The notes beneath the pieces were generated by a model. The model was not told the origin of the DNA. It searched no databases and was given only the letters and a program-made list of their open reading frames with translations. From NCBI GenBank assembly GCA_045645985.1, contig JAZRJV010000026.1, positions 28,283-92,282 on the forward strand: a stretch of 64,000 nt of DNA, read 5' to 3'. The DNA comes from RGIG9060 sp045645985. GTDB taxonomy: Bacteria; Spirochaetota; Spirochaetia; Treponematales; Treponemataceae. A program made the position numbers and the translations under genes. Shown here one piece after another: positions 15,948 to 25,373 of this stretch. Each line of letters opens with the position of its first letter. Positions within the stretch are counted from its first letter, which is position 1.

Positions 15948-17198
15948 ATGATACATAAAACAAAGCTTAATAACTGTTCTTTTTGTAACAAACCAGAATC
16001 TCCAAACAGAATGTTAATTGAAGGACCTAATTCAATTTTCATTTGTAAACAGTGTATTTCTCTTTGCAAAAATATTTTTGATGAACACGAAACTGAAATT
16101 CCTGAATTAAATATGGATGAAATTCCATCCCCAAAAGAATTTAAGGAATTTTTAGATCAATATGTTATTGGTCAAGATTACGCTAAAAAAGTTTTATCAG
16201 TAGCTGTTTATAATCACTATAAAAGACTTTCTAGTCAAAAAGCTGATTTTAAACAAGATGTACAAATTGAAAAATCTAACATTTTGCTCATTGGACCAAC
16301 TGGTTCTGGAAAAACTTTATTAGCAAAAACTCTTGCACAAAAATTGAGAGTACCTTTTGCAATCGCAGATGCCACTACCCTAACAGAAGCTGGTTATGTT
16401 GGTGAAGATGTTGAAAATGTACTTTTGAAATTGATACAAGCTGCAAACGGAAATATCGCCGCCGCAGAACGAGGAATCATTTTCATTGATGAAGTTGATA
16501 AAATTGCACGAAAATCCGAAAATGTTTCTATAACAAGAGATGTTTCAGGAGAAGGTGTACAGCAAGCTTTGTTAAAAATTATTGAAGGTACACAAGCAAG
16601 CGTTCCTCCTCAAGGTGGAAGAAAACATCCTAATCAAGAAATGCTTTCTATTGACACAACAAATATTTTGTTTATCTGTGGTGGAGCTTTTGTTGGACTT
16701 GAAAATATTGTTGAATCAAGAGTTAATCAACATACAATGGGATTTGGAGCAACTGTAAATTCTCTAACTGAAGAAGAAAAAACTGAACTGTTAAATCAAA
16801 CAATTCCAGACGATTTGGTTAAGTTTGGTTTAATTCCAGAATTGATTGGTCGATTACCAATTTCTTGTGCGTTAAAAGAATTAACAAAAGAAGATTTGAT
16901 GGTAATTTTAACAGAACCAAAAAATTCTATAATCAAACAGTTCCAAGCTTCATTTGCTATGGATAATGTTGATTTGCAATTTACAGAAGATGCCATTGAA
17001 GCAATCGCTGATACAGCAATAAAACACAAAACAGGTGCTCGTGGATTAAGAAGCATTGTTGAGAAACTTCTTTTGGATATCATGTTTGAAGTTCCGTCAA
17101 TAAAGGAACCTAAAAAACTTGTTATCACAAAAGAAATTGTTGAAAATCAGAAAAAAGCAACTATCGATTTGCTTGAAGATGGCAAACAAGCTAGTTAA
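15948..17198 (+). CDS. clpX: ATP-dependent Clp protease ATP-binding subunit ClpX
   Basis: The product is 416 aa. The N-terminal zinc-binding domain has CSFCNKP and ICKQC. Walker A is GPTGSGKT (about residue 108), Walker B is IIFIDEVDKIA, the sensor/arginine region is GLIPELIGRLPI, and the C-terminal small domain has KTGARGLRSIVE. It unfolds substrates for ClpP. GGAG lies upstream of the ATG, and transcription ends at the 17214-17254 terminator. Confidence 0.97.
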   Translation: MIHKTKLNNCSFCNKPESPNRMLIEGPNSIFICKQCISLCKNIFDEHETEIPELNMDEIPSPKEFKEFLDQYVIGQDYAKKVLSVAVYNHYKRLSSQKADFKQDVQIEKSNILLIGPTGSGKTLLAKTLAQKLRVPFAIADATTLTEAGYVGEDVENVLLKLIQAANGNIAAAERGIIFIDEVDKIARKSENVSITRDVSGEGVQQALLKIIEGTQASVPPQGGRKHPNQEMLSIDTTNILFICGGAFVGLENIVESRVNQHTMGFGATVNSLTEEEKTELLNQTIPDDLVKFGLIPELIGRLPISCALKELTKEDLMVILTEPKNSIIKQFQASFAMDNVDLQFTEDAIEAIADTAIKHKTGARGLRSIVEKLLLDIMFEVPSIKEPKKLVITKEIVENQKKATIDLLEDGKQAS

Positions 17199-17213
17199 AA
17201 TCAAAATTTACAT

Positions 17214-17254
17214 AAAAAAAGTCTTGTATTCTGATGAGTACAAGACTTTTTTTT
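17214..17254. terminator. Bidirectional terminator between clpX and the glycosyltransferase gene
   Basis: An A-tract plus GTCTTGTA (17221-17228) pairs with TACAAGAC (17239-17246) plus a T-tract. The symmetric form serves both convergent genes. Confidence 0.92.
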
Positions 17255-18371
17255 ATTCTTCTGCAATATTTTCTAAAAGTTCAAAAGTTTTTAAGGTAGT
17301 TTTTTCCCAAGAATAGCGTTTTACTTTATCAAGCCCATCTAAAATAAGCTTTTTTCGTAATTTTTTATCTTCTGTAATTTTTATCATTAAATCGGCAAAC
17401 TCTTCGATATTATCTGGATCAAAATACAAAGCCCCCTCGCCTGCAATTTCTGGCAACGCACCAGCCTTTGCACATAAAACAGGAATACCAGTTGCCATAG
17501 CCTCAACCACAGACAAGCCAACTCCTTCCAAAACTGAAGGGAAAATGCAAGCATCAGCACAAGAATATAATTCGGGCAAATTCTGATGAAGGAAATATCC
17601 TGTTAAAAAAATATCAGTTCCATAGGGTGAATTAACAACTGCCTTATGAATCTCTTTGGAATAATTACCATCACTACCTGCTAAAACAAGTCTATGAGGC
17701 GAACCAGTTTTTTGCTTAAACAAAGAAAATGCTTTTATCAATTCGATATGTTTTTTATCTTTATCCGAAAGCCTTGAAGCATAAATAAAATAAGGTCGCT
17801 TAATAGAAAAAGGATATATCGAAACCGACTCATCTTCAAATTCGGTATGTGGATAAAAATAACTGTGATCTAGCCCATTGTGGATAACATCTATTTTATC
17901 ACTTTGTATTCCAAGCGAAATTAAATCCTTTCTAACATATTGACTTGTTGCAATAATTCTTGTAGCCCTTTTTAAACTAGAAAGTAAAGATGTTTTTATA
18001 AAAATATTATCTGCTTTTTTAAGTGATTTTGAAATAATTTCTTGAACAACTGCAACGCCCTTTGCTTTTCCAACAAAAGGTGTAATATGAGCACCAACAT
18101 TATACAAAACAACATCATATTGTTGCTTTTTTACAAAAGAAGGTAATGAAAATATATGCCAAAGTTTTTCAATCATTGAACCATCTTTCATTGGTAATTC
18201 ACAATATTTAAACTTAGATTCTTTATCAAAGCGAAATCTATCGGCAGCACAGCCAAAAAATTCAATATCGTGGGAAATTTCTTTAGGAAAGTTCTTTATA
18301 ATTGAAACAAAATATAAACCAATTCCTGATCTTCCGCCATTGCCACCAAAAATATCAATTCCTATTTTCAT
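17253..18371 (-). CDS. Glycosyltransferase, GT4 family
   Basis: The ATG at 18371 gives 372 aa starting MKIGIDIFGGNGGRSGIG, with the glycine-rich N-terminal loop of GT-B enzymes. The C-terminal nucleotide-sugar site shows SVLEGVGLSVVEAMATGIPVLCA (GT4 E-x7-E type) followed by GALPEIAGEGALYFDPDN. The acceptor and donor are unknown; lipid or surface glycan synthesis is likely for such stand-alone enzymes. TATAAT lies 9 nt before the ATG with no Shine-Dalgarno, so the transcript is probably leaderless. Confidence 0.88.
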   Translation of the reverse strand: MKIGIDIFGGNGGRSGIGLYFVSIIKNFPKEISHDIEFFGCAADRFRFDKESKFKYCELPMKDGSMIEKLWHIFSLPSFVKKQQYDVVLYNVGAHITPFVGKAKGVAVVQEIISKSLKKADNIFIKTSLLSSLKRATRIIATSQYVRKDLISLGIQSDKIDVIHNGLDHSYFYPHTEFEDESVSIYPFSIKRPYFIYASRLSDKDKKHIELIKAFSLFKQKTGSPHRLVLAGSDGNYSKEIHKAVVNSPYGTDIFLTGYFLHQNLPELYSCADACIFPSVLEGVGLSVVEAMATGIPVLCAKAGALPEIAGEGALYFDPDNIEEFADLMIKITEDKKLRKKLILDGLDKVKRYSWEKTTLKTFELLENIAEE

Positions 18372-18380
18372 ATACAAAAG

Positions 18381-18413
18381 ATTATAGCATAGGATTGTAA
18401 AATATGCTATAGT
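18381..18413. promoter_or_regulatory. Symmetric divergent promoter with 9-bp inverted repeat
   Basis: TATAGCATA (18383-18391) and TATGCTATA (18403-18411) are perfect inverted repeats 11 nt apart. They embed a minus-strand TATAAT (18381-18386) and a plus-strand TATAGT (18408-18413). The ATGs lie 9 and 8 nt beyond the two boxes, so both genes look leaderless and could share one regulator. Confidence 0.55.
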
Positions 18414-18421
18414 ATTTTTAT

Positions 18422-19591
18422 ATGACAGAACTTACAAATTTTATCGATTTAGGCATTTGTGAACAATTAAATCAAAAGTTGCAAGAAAACAACTTAACAA
18501 ATCCTACAGCAGTACAAAAACAAGTGATTCCTGAACTTTTGCAAAAAAAATCTGTGCTTTTTCAATCTGAAACAGGAACAGGAAAAACGCTTGCTTTTTT
18601 ATTACCAATTTTACAAAATTTAAACGAAAATGATAAATCAGCTGAAGTAATTATATTATCGCCAACTCATGAATTGTCATCTCAAATTAAAAGTGAAATT
18701 AAAAAAATTTCTGATGTAAAAACAATTTTGTGTATCGGTGGCACTCCCCTAAAACGACAAATCGAAAATCTAAAAGATAAACCTAAAATTATCATTGGAA
18801 GTGCGGTAAGAATTAAAGAATTGATTTTCTTAAAAAAGATAAAAACACAAAACATAAATACAATCGTTTTTGATGAAATTGATAGACTTATCGAACCTGA
18901 AATTAGAGATGATACAATCGAATTGTTAAAATTACTAAATTCTGATGTTCAAGTAATTGGATGTTCCGCAACGATAAAACCAAATCTAAAGAAGATTTTT
19001 GAAACAGCTTTAGCAACAATGCGAGAAAATTCAACTATTGATTTTATTGAACTTCCGCTAGAAGATATTTTGCAGAAAAAAATCACACATTGGGCAATTT
19101 TTGCAGAACAACGCAACAAAATTGATACTTTGCGAAGTTTGATTAACGCCATAAAGCCTGAAAAATTATTGATTTTTACATCAAAAACTGACCAAGTGGC
19201 AAATATCACACAAAAATTGCAATTCAAAAAAATTGATTGCGTTGGACTTCATTCTAAAACTGATAAAATTCAGCGAAAATCAATTATCGATAGATTCAAA
19301 TCTGGTAAAACTAAAATTTTGATTACAAGCGATTTAGCCGCAAGAGGTTTGGATATTCAAGGAATTACACATATTGTTCAAATGGATTTACCTTCAAACG
19401 ATGATTTTTTTATCCATCGTGCAGGAAGAACTGGTCGTGCTGGAAATAATGGAACAAATATTGTAATCGGCGATGCTTACGAAATGAAAAAATATGCAAA
19501 TTTAGAAAAAAAACTCAAGATTATAGTTTATCCTAAAGCATTGCATAGTGGAAAAATTATTGATCCAATGGAATTGAAAGATTCTAATTAA
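18422..19591 (+). CDS. DEAD-box ATP-dependent RNA helicase
   Basis: The product is 389 aa. The Q motif region is NLTNPTAVQKQVIPELL, Walker A is SETGTGKTLAF, motif II is FDEIDRL (DEID instead of DEAD), motif III is GCSATI, and motifs V-VI are LITSDLAARGLDIQG and HRAGRTGRAG. There is no long C-terminal tail, so it is a minimal helicase core. The likely role is RNA remodelling in ribosome assembly or mRNA decay. The DEID variant of motif II is a small oddity but keeps the acidic pair. No Shine-Dalgarno is present; see the leaderless finding. Confidence 0.9.
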   Translation: MTELTNFIDLGICEQLNQKLQENNLTNPTAVQKQVIPELLQKKSVLFQSETGTGKTLAFLLPILQNLNENDKSAEVIILSPTHELSSQIKSEIKKISDVKTILCIGGTPLKRQIENLKDKPKIIIGSAVRIKELIFLKKIKTQNINTIVFDEIDRLIEPEIRDDTIELLKLLNSDVQVIGCSATIKPNLKKIFETALATMRENSTIDFIELPLEDILQKKITHWAIFAEQRNKIDTLRSLINAIKPEKLLIFTSKTDQVANITQKLQFKKIDCVGLHSKTDKIQRKSIIDRFKSGKTKILITSDLAARGLDIQGITHIVQMDLPSNDDFFIHRAGRTGRAGNNGTNIVIGDAYEMKKYANLEKKLKIIVYPKALHSGKIIDPMELKDSN

Positions 19592-19636
19592 ATTTATAAA
19601 TAAATAGATAATTTTTTCTATATTATTACTTTTTTA

Positions 19637-19665
19637 TTGATTTTTTTTCATATTGTTAGTATTTT
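19637..19665 (+). promoter_or_regulatory. Promoter of hflK-hflC
   Basis: TTGATT (19637-19642), 17-nt spacer, TATTTT (19660-19665), about 67 nt upstream of the hflK ATG. Confidence 0.5.
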
Positions 19666-19731
19666 ATAGTGAGCAAATTGTAATTGGTTCATTTTTTAAT
19701 TTGCTTGCATATTTTGGAGGTTGTTATCTTT

Positions 19732-20721
19732 ATGGATGAAAATGTTGAAAATGTAACACCAAAAAAGAAGAGAAATAATGTTACAGGAACAACTATAGCT
19801 TTTATTGTTTTTATTTTGGTTGTTGGAGTAATATTATTTTCAAGTTTTTTTAAAGTAGATGCTACAGAACAAGCTGTAATTACAAGATTTGGAAAATATC
19901 AAACAACTGTAGGTCCAGGACTTCACTTAAAACTTCCATTTGGAATTGAAAAAAATTACAATGTTCCTGTAAAAGTTGTACAAACTGAGCAATTTGGTTT
20001 TACTACAGATAGAAATGTATCTAAAACTCAATTAAATAATCTTTCAAAAGAATCAACAATGCTTACAGGCGATTTAAATATTGTTGATGTGGAATGGATT
20101 ATCCAATACAGAATCGTAAATCCTGCAGATTGGCTTTTCAATGTAAAAGAAAAGCGTCAAACAATTAGAGATATTTCTCAATCAGTTGTTAACACATTGG
20201 TTGGAGATAGAGCAATTCTTGATGTAATGGGGCTTGAACGCTCAGCAATTCAAAATGCTGCACAAGAACTTATGAATCAAAATTACGAACAATTAGGTCT
20301 TGGAATCAATGTAATTGCAGTTCAGTTGCAAAATGTTGTTCCACCTAAAGGCGTTCAAGACGCTTTCGAAGATGTAAACAAAGCTAGTCAAGATATGGAA
20401 CGATACATCAACGAAGGGAAAGAAGCTTACAACGCACAAATTCCACTTTCAAGAGGTATTGCTGACCAACAGGTTCAAATTGCAGAAGGTTACGCTATCG
20501 ACAGAGTAAACAGAGCAAAAGGTGATGTTGCAAGATTCTCTGCAATTTACCAAGAATATGTAAAATCCCCTTCTATTACTCGTGAACGATTATATTTAGA
20601 AATGATGGAAGAAATTTTCAAAGCAAAAAAAGGCTCAGTTCTTATCGACAAAGAATTAGAAAGTCTTTTGCCAATAAAAAATTTAGATAATACAAAAGCA
20701 ACAACAGGAGGAAATCAATAA
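19732..20721 (+). CDS. hflK: Membrane protease modulator HflK (SPFH/stomatin family)
   Basis: I choose ATG 19732 (329 aa, MDENVENVTPKKKRNN), with GGAGG about 11 nt upstream. The frame is open further back but only from a TTG without a ribosome site. One transmembrane helix lies at about residues 20-42, followed by the SPFH domain starting DATEQAVITRFGKYQTTVGPG. HflK and HflC form a large periplasm-facing cage around the FtsH protease. The stop TAA shares its last base with the hflC ATG. Confidence 0.93.
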   Translation: MDENVENVTPKKKRNNVTGTTIAFIVFILVVGVILFSSFFKVDATEQAVITRFGKYQTTVGPGLHLKLPFGIEKNYNVPVKVVQTEQFGFTTDRNVSKTQLNNLSKESTMLTGDLNIVDVEWIIQYRIVNPADWLFNVKEKRQTIRDISQSVVNTLVGDRAILDVMGLERSAIQNAAQELMNQNYEQLGLGINVIAVQLQNVVPPKGVQDAFEDVNKASQDMERYINEGKEAYNAQIPLSRGIADQQVQIAEGYAIDRVNRAKGDVARFSAIYQEYVKSPSITRERLYLEMMEEIFKAKKGSVLIDKELESLLPIKNLDNTKATTGGNQ

Positions 20722-21728
20722 TGAAAAAAGCAAATAAAATTTATGTAGTTTTTAGCGTAATTATTGTTGCTCTTGTTATTTTTATGATGATGGGACCTTT
20801 TTATGTTGTAAACGAAGGTTCTCAAGTTGTTGTAACTAGATTTGGTAAAATCGTAAATACTCATACTGACGCAGGACTTTATTTCAAAGTTCCTTTTGTT
20901 GATGTTGTTGTTACTTATCCAAAATTGATTTTATCGTTAGATGGTGATTCTCAAAGAATTCCTACAAAAGAAAATCAATTTATCATTGTTGACACAACAA
21001 GTCGTTGGCGAATTTCTGATCCAGAACAATTTTATCAGTCATTCAAAACTTTGGAAGCTGCAAATATTCGTTTAAGCGATATTATCGATTCAGCAACAAG
21101 AACAATTATCACACAAAATAAATTGAGTGAAGTTGTGCGTTCTTCAAATTTAATTAACGAACGAAAATTGATTAGTGCTGCAGAAAATTCTACAAACGAA
21201 AATACCACAGATGATACAGCGGCTCAGATTGATTCTATCGTAAATGTTTCTACAAATTCAGAATCAATTACAAAAGGTCGCCGTCAATTAACAATGGAAA
21301 TGGCTGAAGAAGCTCGCAAAATGATTCCAGAATACGGAATTGAATTGATTGATGTTGTACCACGACAAATCAAATATTCTGATGAAATGACTGAAAGTGT
21401 TTACAAAAGAATGATAAAAGACAGAAATCAAGTTGCAAAAGGTTATCGTTCTATCGGTGAAGGTAAGAAAAAAGATTGGCTTGGAAAACTTGAAAGAGAT
21501 AAACTTGAAATTGAATCAGAAGCTTACCGAAAAGCACAAGAAATCAAAGGTGAAGCAGACGCAGAAGCATCAAAAATTTATGCTCGTGCCTACTCTGTTG
21601 ATCCAGAATTTTACGCTTTTTGGCAAAGTTTAGAATCATACAAAAAAACTATACCAGACTTTGATGTTACTTACAGCACAGATATGGACTACTTCAAATA
21701 TTTATATTCATCAAAAGTTCAAAGATAA
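20721..21728 (+). CDS. hflC: Membrane protease modulator HflC (SPFH/stomatin family)
   Basis: The product is 335 aa. It has an N-terminal transmembrane helix (residues about 7-28), then the SPFH domain NEGSQVVVTRFGKIVNTHTDAGLYFKVPF. It ends with the HflC-type segment SYKKTIPDFDVTYSTDMDYFKYL. An insertion at about residues 155-180, rich in N, T and S, separates the two halves of the SPFH region. It partners HflK and is translationally coupled to it by a one-base overlap. Confidence 0.93.
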   Translation: MKKANKIYVVFSVIIVALVIFMMMGPFYVVNEGSQVVVTRFGKIVNTHTDAGLYFKVPFVDVVVTYPKLILSLDGDSQRIPTKENQFIIVDTTSRWRISDPEQFYQSFKTLEAANIRLSDIIDSATRTIITQNKLSEVVRSSNLINERKLISAAENSTNENTTDDTAAQIDSIVNVSTNSESITKGRRQLTMEMAEEARKMIPEYGIELIDVVPRQIKYSDEMTESVYKRMIKDRNQVAKGYRSIGEGKKKDWLGKLERDKLEIESEAYRKAQEIKGEADAEASKIYARAYSVDPEFYAFWQSLESYKKTIPDFDVTYSTDMDYFKYLYSSKVQR

Positions 21729-21743
21729 TAAGTTAGAGGAAAT

Positions 21744-22487
21744 ATGAAATTAGGATTACAAAGTTCCATTTATAATGGATTGCAATTAAAAGACGAAATT
21801 AACACAGCTCTAGGGCAAAAAGTAAACGCATTTGATATATTTTTTGATAATTGGTTTCCTTCTGATATTCCAGAAGAAACTTACGGATTATTATCAAATT
21901 TAAAAAATTCAAATGATTTTCATTTTACAATTCACTTACCTATCAATTTTTTTGAGTTGTCTTATTCTGAACAACAATCATTTTATTCTTTTATTGAGTT
22001 TCTCAAGCCAAAAACAATAACAGTTCATTATAATACTTTGTCATACGATTTATTAAAAGATTTGGTGAATATTGCATTTGATAATGGTGCTCAATTAAGT
22101 GTGGAAAATACAATTCCTAACACACACAAAATTTATGGAATTGATTATCTAGCATATATGATTGAAGCAAAAAAATCACTTGAATATACAGAATCAAAAC
22201 AAGCATTTTCTGCAACAGTTGATACAGGACATTCTTTTGTAAATGGCATTTCGCCAGATTTTTATGTTAGAGAATTATCAAAACATGAAATTTCGATTGC
22301 CACAGTACATCTTCACGATAATGATGGAAGTGCAGATTTACATCAACCTTTGGGAGCCGGAAAAATCGATTTTTACTCTTTTTTCAAAGAGCTAAAAGAA
22401 AAAAATCAAAATCCATATTTAATTATTGAACATTGGAGCGATTTCAATAGAAGTATTGATTTCATGTACAATATTTCAATAACATAA
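21744..22487 (+). CDS. TIM-barrel sugar-phosphate isomerase/endonuclease IV-like protein
   Basis: The product is 247 aa. The fold is suggested by metal-ligand-type strand ends: FTIHLP, ITVHYN, LSVENT, ATVDTGHS, TVHLHDND and LIIEHW. These are in the order seen in the xylose isomerase-like/AP endonuclease family 2 superfamily. It lacks enough family-specific sequence to assign a substrate. GAGG precedes the ATG. It follows hflC by 15 nt, perhaps in the same transcript, and converges on comF with no gap. Confidence 0.72.
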   Translation: MKLGLQSSIYNGLQLKDEINTALGQKVNAFDIFFDNWFPSDIPEETYGLLSNLKNSNDFHFTIHLPINFFELSYSEQQSFYSFIEFLKPKTITVHYNTLSYDLLKDLVNIAFDNGAQLSVENTIPNTHKIYGIDYLAYMIEAKKSLEYTESKQAFSATVDTGHSFVNGISPDFYVRELSKHEISIATVHLHDNDGSADLHQPLGAGKIDFYSFFKELKEKNQNPYLIIEHWSDFNRSIDFMYNISIT

Positions 22488-23225
22488 TCAGTCTGCTATG
22501 AAAACTGTGATTGCACATACAGTTTCAACACCAGCATTTTTTAATGCTAATGCACAGTTTTCAAGCGTAACACCAGTTGTCAAAATATCATCAATTATAA
22601 CTACTTTTTTAGGTAATTCCTTTTTAGAAAATTCTTTATTCAATATATACGAAGTTCCTTTGTGAGCAAGTCTTTGTTCACGATTTAATTTTTTTTGCTG
22701 CTCTTTTTCAGTTCGTATTAAAAGATTCATGATTTTTAAGTTTTGTTGTAATTTTAGATAATTCATTAAATCATTTATTTGATCCCAGCCCTGATTTTTA
22801 ATTTTTCCTGGTCGAGAGGGAACTGGTACAATTACAAAATCTGAAAAATATTCATTAAAAATTTTTAGAATTTTTTTTGAAAAAATATATGCAAATTTTC
22901 TATAACCTTGAATTTTCCATTTAAAAAGTAATTCTTTATACCACAATCGATAAGAAAACATAGGTATAATTTTTTCAATATTATTTATAACAGGATTTTC
23001 TCTGCAATCAGTGCAAATATTTTGTTCACTAACCAAAGTTTTTCCACAATTTGAACATCGCTGAATTGAATTATTAAAATTCAAAAAGCGTTTATCACAA
23101 TCTGAACAAAGTGAAAGCAAATGTGTTTTTTGCGAACAAATCACACATTTATCATTTCTCAAAAAAGTGGAAAATTTTTCTATAAAAGAAAAACTAAAAC
23201 TAAGTAATCTGTTTGTAAACTTCAT
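22488..23225 (-). CDS. comF: ComF family phosphoribosyltransferase-like protein
   Basis: The product is 245 aa. The N-terminal zinc-ribbon pairs are CVICSQ, CSDC, CSNCGK and CTDC (residues about 28-75). The C-terminal PRTase fold has the PRPP loop VVIIDDILTTGVTLENC. ComF proteins are linked to DNA uptake or replication-associated DNA metabolism, but their reaction is unsettled. It is the last gene of a minus-strand run that starts at smc, 49 nt after the lipoprotein gene. Confidence 0.9.
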   Translation of the reverse strand: MKFTNRLLSFSFSFIEKFSTFLRNDKCVICSQKTHLLSLCSDCDKRFLNFNNSIQRCSNCGKTLVSEQNICTDCRENPVINNIEKIIPMFSYRLWYKELLFKWKIQGYRKFAYIFSKKILKIFNEYFSDFVIVPVPSRPGKIKNQGWDQINDLMNYLKLQQNLKIMNLLIRTEKEQQKKLNREQRLAHKGTSYILNKEFSKKELPKKVVIIDDILTTGVTLENCALALKNAGVETVCAITVFIAD

Positions 23226-23274
23226 ACTTATATTATAGAGAAAAAATTAAATTTTAAATGTAAAAGCAAAAAAA

Positions 23275-25002
23275 TTATCGAATATTAAAATAAAATCTTT
23301 GAATATATTTTATTCTTTCATCGCATTTATCCCACAAATCACTTTGAGGATATGCAGAAATTACCAATTTGTAACATTCAAGTGCATCTCTAATATTGCG
23401 TTGTTCAAAAGGTTTTTCGAGAATTTGACCTTTTAGATACAAAGCTTCATCAATAGAAGAATTGCTTGTTTCTAAAAATTTATTTACAAAAGATAAAGCA
23501 TTTGTATAATCTTTTTCTGAGTAAGCTTTTTTTGCTTGCTCTAATAAATCTAAATCAGTGGAAGAATTATCTGCAAGCAAAGTTTCTTCTTCTTCAAAAA
23601 TATCAGACATAAAAAGTAGTTCAGGTTCTTCTTCAACAACTTCAACTTCTGCAAGTTCTTTTACAACTGGAGTTTCTATTTCTTCAACAACAACATTTTT
23701 TTCTGAATCATCTTGTTGATTATTGTTAACAAAATCTTCCCCTACTTCATTATCATTTTTAGAATCAGTTGTATTATCAGCAATATTTTTGTTAAAATCA
23801 TTCATCAAATAATAATCATAATTAAAATCAGGCGCATTAACTGTATTAGCAACTGAATAATCTACTGTTGGAGTAACAATAACTTCTAGATAATCGTCGA
23901 TATAATTTCCATTGATTGCATCGAGTTTGTAAAAATGCAAAATAGTTCGACCATCTTTTTGTGGCTGAAGTTTGAAACTTGTCTTATTTGAAGAAAATGA
24001 TTTTCCTTTAAAACTTACTAAAGCAGAAGAATCTATTTCGCCAAGGTAAACCCAACCATTTCCTGGATAAGACGCAATAATTAGTTGATTTTTTGAAGCA
24101 TAAACAGTTCTTGAAGGAACAATATCTTTTTCTAAATCTTCTAAAATTACCTCTGGTGTTGGCTTAGAAAAATCTTCAAATAAAGTTTTTTCTACAGAAG
24201 AAGTTTTTTCATTGATTTTTTCTTGTGTAGATTTTTTTTCAGTATCAAAATTTTTAGGTGAAGATTCACTTTGAATTGTCTCTTTATCAGAAGTTTTATT
24301 TGTAGCAACCGTTTCTGAATTTACATAATCTTTTTTATTTAAAATATCATCCACAATTACAGATTTTTCATTATCGTTTAATTCATTTGTAGATGCAAAA
24401 TCATCTGTTTCTGAATTTTCAGTTGAGTCAGTAAAATTTTCAGGATAAAAAATTTCTTCTTTCTCTAACAAATCTGTTTGTTCTGAATTTTGTGAAATAG
24501 AATTTTTTTCATCAAATAAAATCTGATTATCATCTAAATTTTCTTGATTAAAAGAAACCTCATCTGAATATTCTAGTTGTTCTGTAGATTCAACTTCTTC
24601 GTTTAAGTCTGATAGTTCAGTTGTATCTTCTGGCACAAATTCATCGCCATAGAAAAATTCGTCAGAGTTTTCAAATTCAGTTGAGTCTGAAAATTCGTCT
24701 GAAATTTCTGTTATCGGAACAAAATCTTCGTAAAGAGGCAAAGGTAAATCACCTTGTTCGGCAATAATTTTTTCAAGTTCTTCTTCTGATAAATTTTCAT
24801 CATCTTCTGATAAATTTTCATCGACTTCTTCCAATAAAGAATCTTCTTCTTGTAAATCAGATTCTGGTTCAACTGGTAAAACATCATCAACTTGTACGGA
24901 ATCTTGAGTATTAGCATTTTCTGGATTTACAACATTATCTGTAGATTTACATCCAAAAAAGAACAAACTAAACAAAACGATATATAAAAAAATATTTTTC
25001 AT
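23275..25002 (-). CDS. Large acidic lipoprotein with C-terminal TPR-like domain
   Basis: The product is 575 aa. The signal peptide MKNIFLYIVLFSLFFFGC ends in a lipobox cysteine (residue 18). Residues about 20-290 are low-complexity and extremely acidic (D, E, S, N), likely disordered. A beta-rich segment follows at about 300-385 (YASKNQLIIASYPGNGWVYLG). The last 100 residues form two TPR-like helical hairpins (KKAYSEKDYTNALSFVNKFL...). It is probably anchored to the outer or inner membrane facing the periplasm. It overlaps the upstream small membrane protein gene by 4 nt. I do not recognise a named family; a cell-envelope scaffold is a guess. Confidence 0.75.
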   Translation of the reverse strand: MKNIFLYIVLFSLFFFGCKSTDNVVNPENANTQDSVQVDDVLPVEPESDLQEEDSLLEEVDENLSEDDENLSEEELEKIIAEQGDLPLPLYEDFVPITEISDEFSDSTEFENSDEFFYGDEFVPEDTTELSDLNEEVESTEQLEYSDEVSFNQENLDDNQILFDEKNSISQNSEQTDLLEKEEIFYPENFTDSTENSETDDFASTNELNDNEKSVIVDDILNKKDYVNSETVATNKTSDKETIQSESSPKNFDTEKKSTQEKINEKTSSVEKTLFEDFSKPTPEVILEDLEKDIVPSRTVYASKNQLIIASYPGNGWVYLGEIDSSALVSFKGKSFSSNKTSFKLQPQKDGRTILHFYKLDAINGNYIDDYLEVIVTPTVDYSVANTVNAPDFNYDYYLMNDFNKNIADNTTDSKNDNEVGEDFVNNNQQDDSEKNVVVEEIETPVVKELAEVEVVEEEPELLFMSDIFEEEETLLADNSSTDLDLLEQAKKAYSEKDYTNALSFVNKFLETSNSSIDEALYLKGQILEKPFEQRNIRDALECYKLVISAYPQSDLWDKCDERIKYIQRFYFNIR

Positions 25003-25373
25003 GGGGAAGCCTCCAAAATATCAGTAACTTTTTTTGTATTTTTGCCTTCTAACTCATTTAAAAGCAATCCATCTGGATCAGAAAACCAATCTAAAGTATC
25101 ATCTTTTGACCAAGATTTTTTTGTATCTCTTGAATAATAATAACTTTCGTCTTCTGTTTCTATTGGCAATTCATATGAATGAATTAGGTCAAAAGGATAA
25201 ACATTTTCTGGCACTTCAGTTTTTTTAGGAGAACTAACTAACATAATTAAAAGCAATAACAAACAAAGCAACAACAAAATCAACATTGAGTGAATTTTGT
25301 GTTCAAGAACAATATCTTTAATTTTTGAGAAAATTTCTTTACTCTGCTGTATTATTGCTTTCAGATTCAGCAT
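24999..25373 (-). CDS. Small single-pass membrane protein downstream of smc
   Basis: The product is 124 aa. It has one strongly hydrophobic helix at about residues 29-48 (leucine-rich), then an extracytoplasmic acidic tail ending in GKNTKKVTDILEASP. It has no known domain. It overlaps the end of smc by 35 nt and the lipoprotein start by 4 nt, so the three genes are tightly coupled. The pairing with the next gene suggests a membrane complex, by context only. Confidence 0.65.
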   Translation of the reverse strand: MLNLKAIIQQSKEIFSKIKDIVLEHKIHSMLILLLLCLLLLLIMLVSSPKKTEVPENVYPFDLIHSYELPIETEDESYYYSRDTKKSWSKDDTLDWFSDPDGLLLNELEGKNTKKVTDILEASP

